From assembly GCA_002689195.1 (NCBI GenBank), contig NZFC01000029.1, forward strand, positions 19,226 through 33,778: a DNA stretch of 14,553 nt. Reading direction: 5' to 3'. Shown piece by piece: positions 13,982 through 14,553 of this stretch; within the stretch, counting starts at the first letter, position 1; the number at the start of each line of letters is the position of its first letter. A model generated the notes under the pieces. That model was not told the DNA's origin. It did no database searches and saw nothing but the letters and a program-made list of their open reading frames with translations. This DNA is from Rhodobiaceae bacterium. GTDB taxonomy: Bacteria > Pseudomonadota > Alphaproteobacteria > RS24. A program made the position numbers and the translations under genes.

Positions 13982-14045
13982 TACCATTGGTATTTTATCT
14001 GCTCGATATCGCTCAAGAGATTTGAAGGCGGTATCATTTGCTACC
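13982..14045 (-). promoter_or_regulatory. Candidate promoter/operators of the leftward operon
   Basis: The perfect palindrome TACCATTGGTA (13982-13992) touches a reverse-strand TAAAAT box (13992-13997), a likely -10. CGATATCG (14004-14011) is a perfect 8-bp palindrome just upstream, and GGTATCATTTGCTACC (14030-14045) is an imperfect dyad with the same GGTA/TACC ends as the first. Two related dyads flanking a promoter fit repressor binding. No strong -35 is seen at correct spacing. Confidence 0.5.
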
Positions 14046-14166
14046 ACAAGAGATCTAGTACTCCCATCCAATTAATGCAAGGTCTTTTGAGGTTTTTTTT
14101 TGGATTCAAGTGTTCCTATTATTTAAGTTATTGAAAAACAATAAGAAAAAAAGCTAATTTTTTTTG

Positions 14167-14206
14167 TGATCGCTTGATCGCTTGATCGCTTGATCGCGTG
14201 ATCGAG
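14167..14206. repeat. Five tandem GATC-containing octamers (TGATCGCT)
   Basis: Units are TGATCGCT three times, then TGATCGCG and TGATCGAG. They adjoin an AT-rich stretch and lie 120 bp inside the right attachment repeat. Candidate roles are an iteron-type origin, integrase arm sites or a simple unstable repeat. Confidence 0.8.
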
Positions 14207-14316
14207 TTGTTTCTAATCTTGCCAAACTTTTTATGTAAAAGCTGTTGTCGGACTTGTAGAGTGAATGTGGGATGGTGTAAAATATATAACGGTTTCAGAT
14301 ATTTAATGTCTGGTTG

Positions 14317-14335
14317 GGCGGAGGGACTGTCCGCC
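14317..14335 (+). terminator. GC hairpin over the right attachment repeat
   Basis: GGCGGA (14317-14322) pairs with TCCGCC (14330-14335) around a 7-base loop, then ATTTTT. It has terminator shape and would stop element transcripts from entering the host gene. Its right arm is the tRNA-derived repeat, so the hairpin is made jointly by element and repeat DNA. Confidence 0.45.
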
Positions 14336-14338
14336 ATT
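14327..14338 (+). repeat. Right attachment repeat (attR core)
   Basis: CTGTCCGCCATT is an exact copy of 2106-2117, the 3' end of tRNA-Ser with its CCA. It marks the right border of the element, 58 bp before the host gene start at 14397. Confidence 0.75.
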
Positions 14339-14396
14339 TTTACACGTCGTACGGCTTTGGAATTAACGGCGACAGAATGCTTATTGGGAGAGCAAG

Positions 14397-14553
14397 ATGA
14401 CACAGCGCACAACATTGGCAGGCCTTCAAATCGACACGGAGCTTGCGGATTTTATCGTGAATGAGGCCATTGCGGGCACGGATGTGACGGCCGAGGCTTT
14501 CTGGGAAGAGGCGGATAGGAACGGAGAGCGGGTGTGGCGGACAGGCCGAGACG
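14397..14553 (+). CDS. glcB: Probable malate synthase G, N-terminal fragment cut by the window end
   Basis: The 52 visible codons begin MTQRTTLAGLQIDTELADFI and continue VNEAIAGTDVTAEAFW, which fits the N-terminus of malate synthase G (glyoxylate plus acetyl-CoA to malate; glyoxylate cycle), where a GLQ(I/V)xxxLxDFIxxEAxPGTGxDxxxFW pattern is usual. After residue 41 the expected IVHDLAPxNRALL stretch is not seen in any frame (EEADRNGERVWRTGRD instead), so either this member diverges there or the identification is wrong. The ATG follows GGGAGAGC as ribosome binding site. It is host backbone, outside the element. Confidence 0.6.
   Translation, partial: MTQRTTLAGLQIDTELADFIVNEAIAGTDVTAEAFWEEADRNGERVWRTGRD

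Larger units (their letters stand above)
2106..14338 (+). mobile_element. Integrative genetic element in tRNA-Ser(GGA), about 12.2 kb
   Basis: The element is bounded by the 12-bp direct repeat CTGTCCGCCATT at 2106-2117 (tRNA 3' end) and 14327-14338. A complete tyrosine recombinase sits just inside the tRNA end, the classic layout of tRNA-targeted islands. DNA between the repeats is more AT-rich than lepA, and all genes inside are accessory types (HTH proteins, nucleases, helicase, KGGVGR ATPase). The host reading resumes right after the second repeat with a probable malate synthase gene. No capsid, tail, large terminase, portal or conjugation genes are visible, so it is neither a complete prophage nor a self-transmissible conjugative element. 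A phage-satellite-like or defence-island identity is inferred from size and content. Confidence 0.85.
13959..14396. other. Right-end non-coding region: operon control, AT-rich stretch, repeats, attachment repeat
   Basis: There is no convincing gene here. From left to right: the promoter and dyads of the leftward operon (13982-14045), an A/T-rich stretch (14085-14166) containing TTATTG-A5-CAATAA (14128-14144), five tandem GATC-containing octamers (14167-14206), a possible rightward promoter (TTGTAG 14254-14259, TAAAAT 14278-14283), a GC hairpin (14317-14335) over the attachment repeat, and then the host leader of the probable malate synthase gene. Confidence 0.6.

Noticed and set aside
14167..14206. 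CRISPR-like array
   Set aside because: The units are 8 bp, directly tandem and without spacers; no cas genes are near, and the Cas4-like nuclease belongs to an unrelated operon.
14128..14464. Open frames on both strands across the tandem repeats and the right border
   Set aside because: They run through AT-rich repeats, the attachment repeat and the host gene start; no ribosome binding site and no protein-like pattern.

Overview
The window is an alphaproteobacterial chromosomal segment carrying an integrated accessory element of about 12.2 kb. The host assignment rests on the GC-rich lepA, the translated N-terminus of the gene beyond the element, and general gene style; no species can be named. 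The host backbone is lepA (73-1881), a tRNA-Ser(GGA) gene (2026-2115) and, at the far right, the first 52 codons of a probable malate synthase G gene (14397-14553). A 12-bp stretch from the 3' end of the tRNA is repeated at 14327-14338, and a complete tyrosine recombinase lies just inside the tRNA end, so the element most likely spans 2106-14338. It is visibly more AT-rich than lepA.

Inside the element there are four blocks. (1) The integrase (2263-3453), with a dense cluster of dyads upstream. (2) A rightward cassette from 3635 to 6980: an HTH protein, a PD-(D/E)XK nuclease-like protein with a zinc-binding C-terminus, two small membrane proteins, then a phBC6A51-like HTH protein that resembles phage small terminase subunits, and an unrecognised protein. 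(3) A rightward two-gene operon: an MqsA-like zinc/HTH regulator (7040-7642) with no MqsR toxin beside it, and a 698-residue ATPase of the KGGVGR class (7653-9749), a class tied in the literature to biological conflict systems. (4) A compact leftward eight-gene operon (13958 to 9746): two paralogous acidic-tailed proteins, a small unknown, a small HTH protein, an HNH endonuclease, an SF2 helicase with two zinc ribbons, a small unknown and a RecB/Cas4-like nuclease. Most joins overlap by 1-8 nt. This block looks like a DNA-processing or replication module of phage type.

The most interesting non-coding signal is one operator architecture used twice. TGAAACCA and its inverse TGGTTTCA, 33-34 bp apart, occur upstream of both the integrase and the MqsA-like gene, and in both cases the right half-site reads TGGTTTCATG with its ATG at a candidate start codon. 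At the MqsA-like gene a -35/-10 pair between the half-sites predicts a leaderless transcript. This suggests that the MqsA-like protein represses both its own ATPase operon and the integrase, linking the putative defence module to mobility.

The size, tRNA target, TerS-like gene, helicase module, absence of virion genes and a short GATC-rich tandem repeat beside AT-rich DNA near the right end together are compatible with a phage-satellite-like or defence-carrying integrative element. That reading is inference; no transfer, packaging or immunity function is shown by the sequence.
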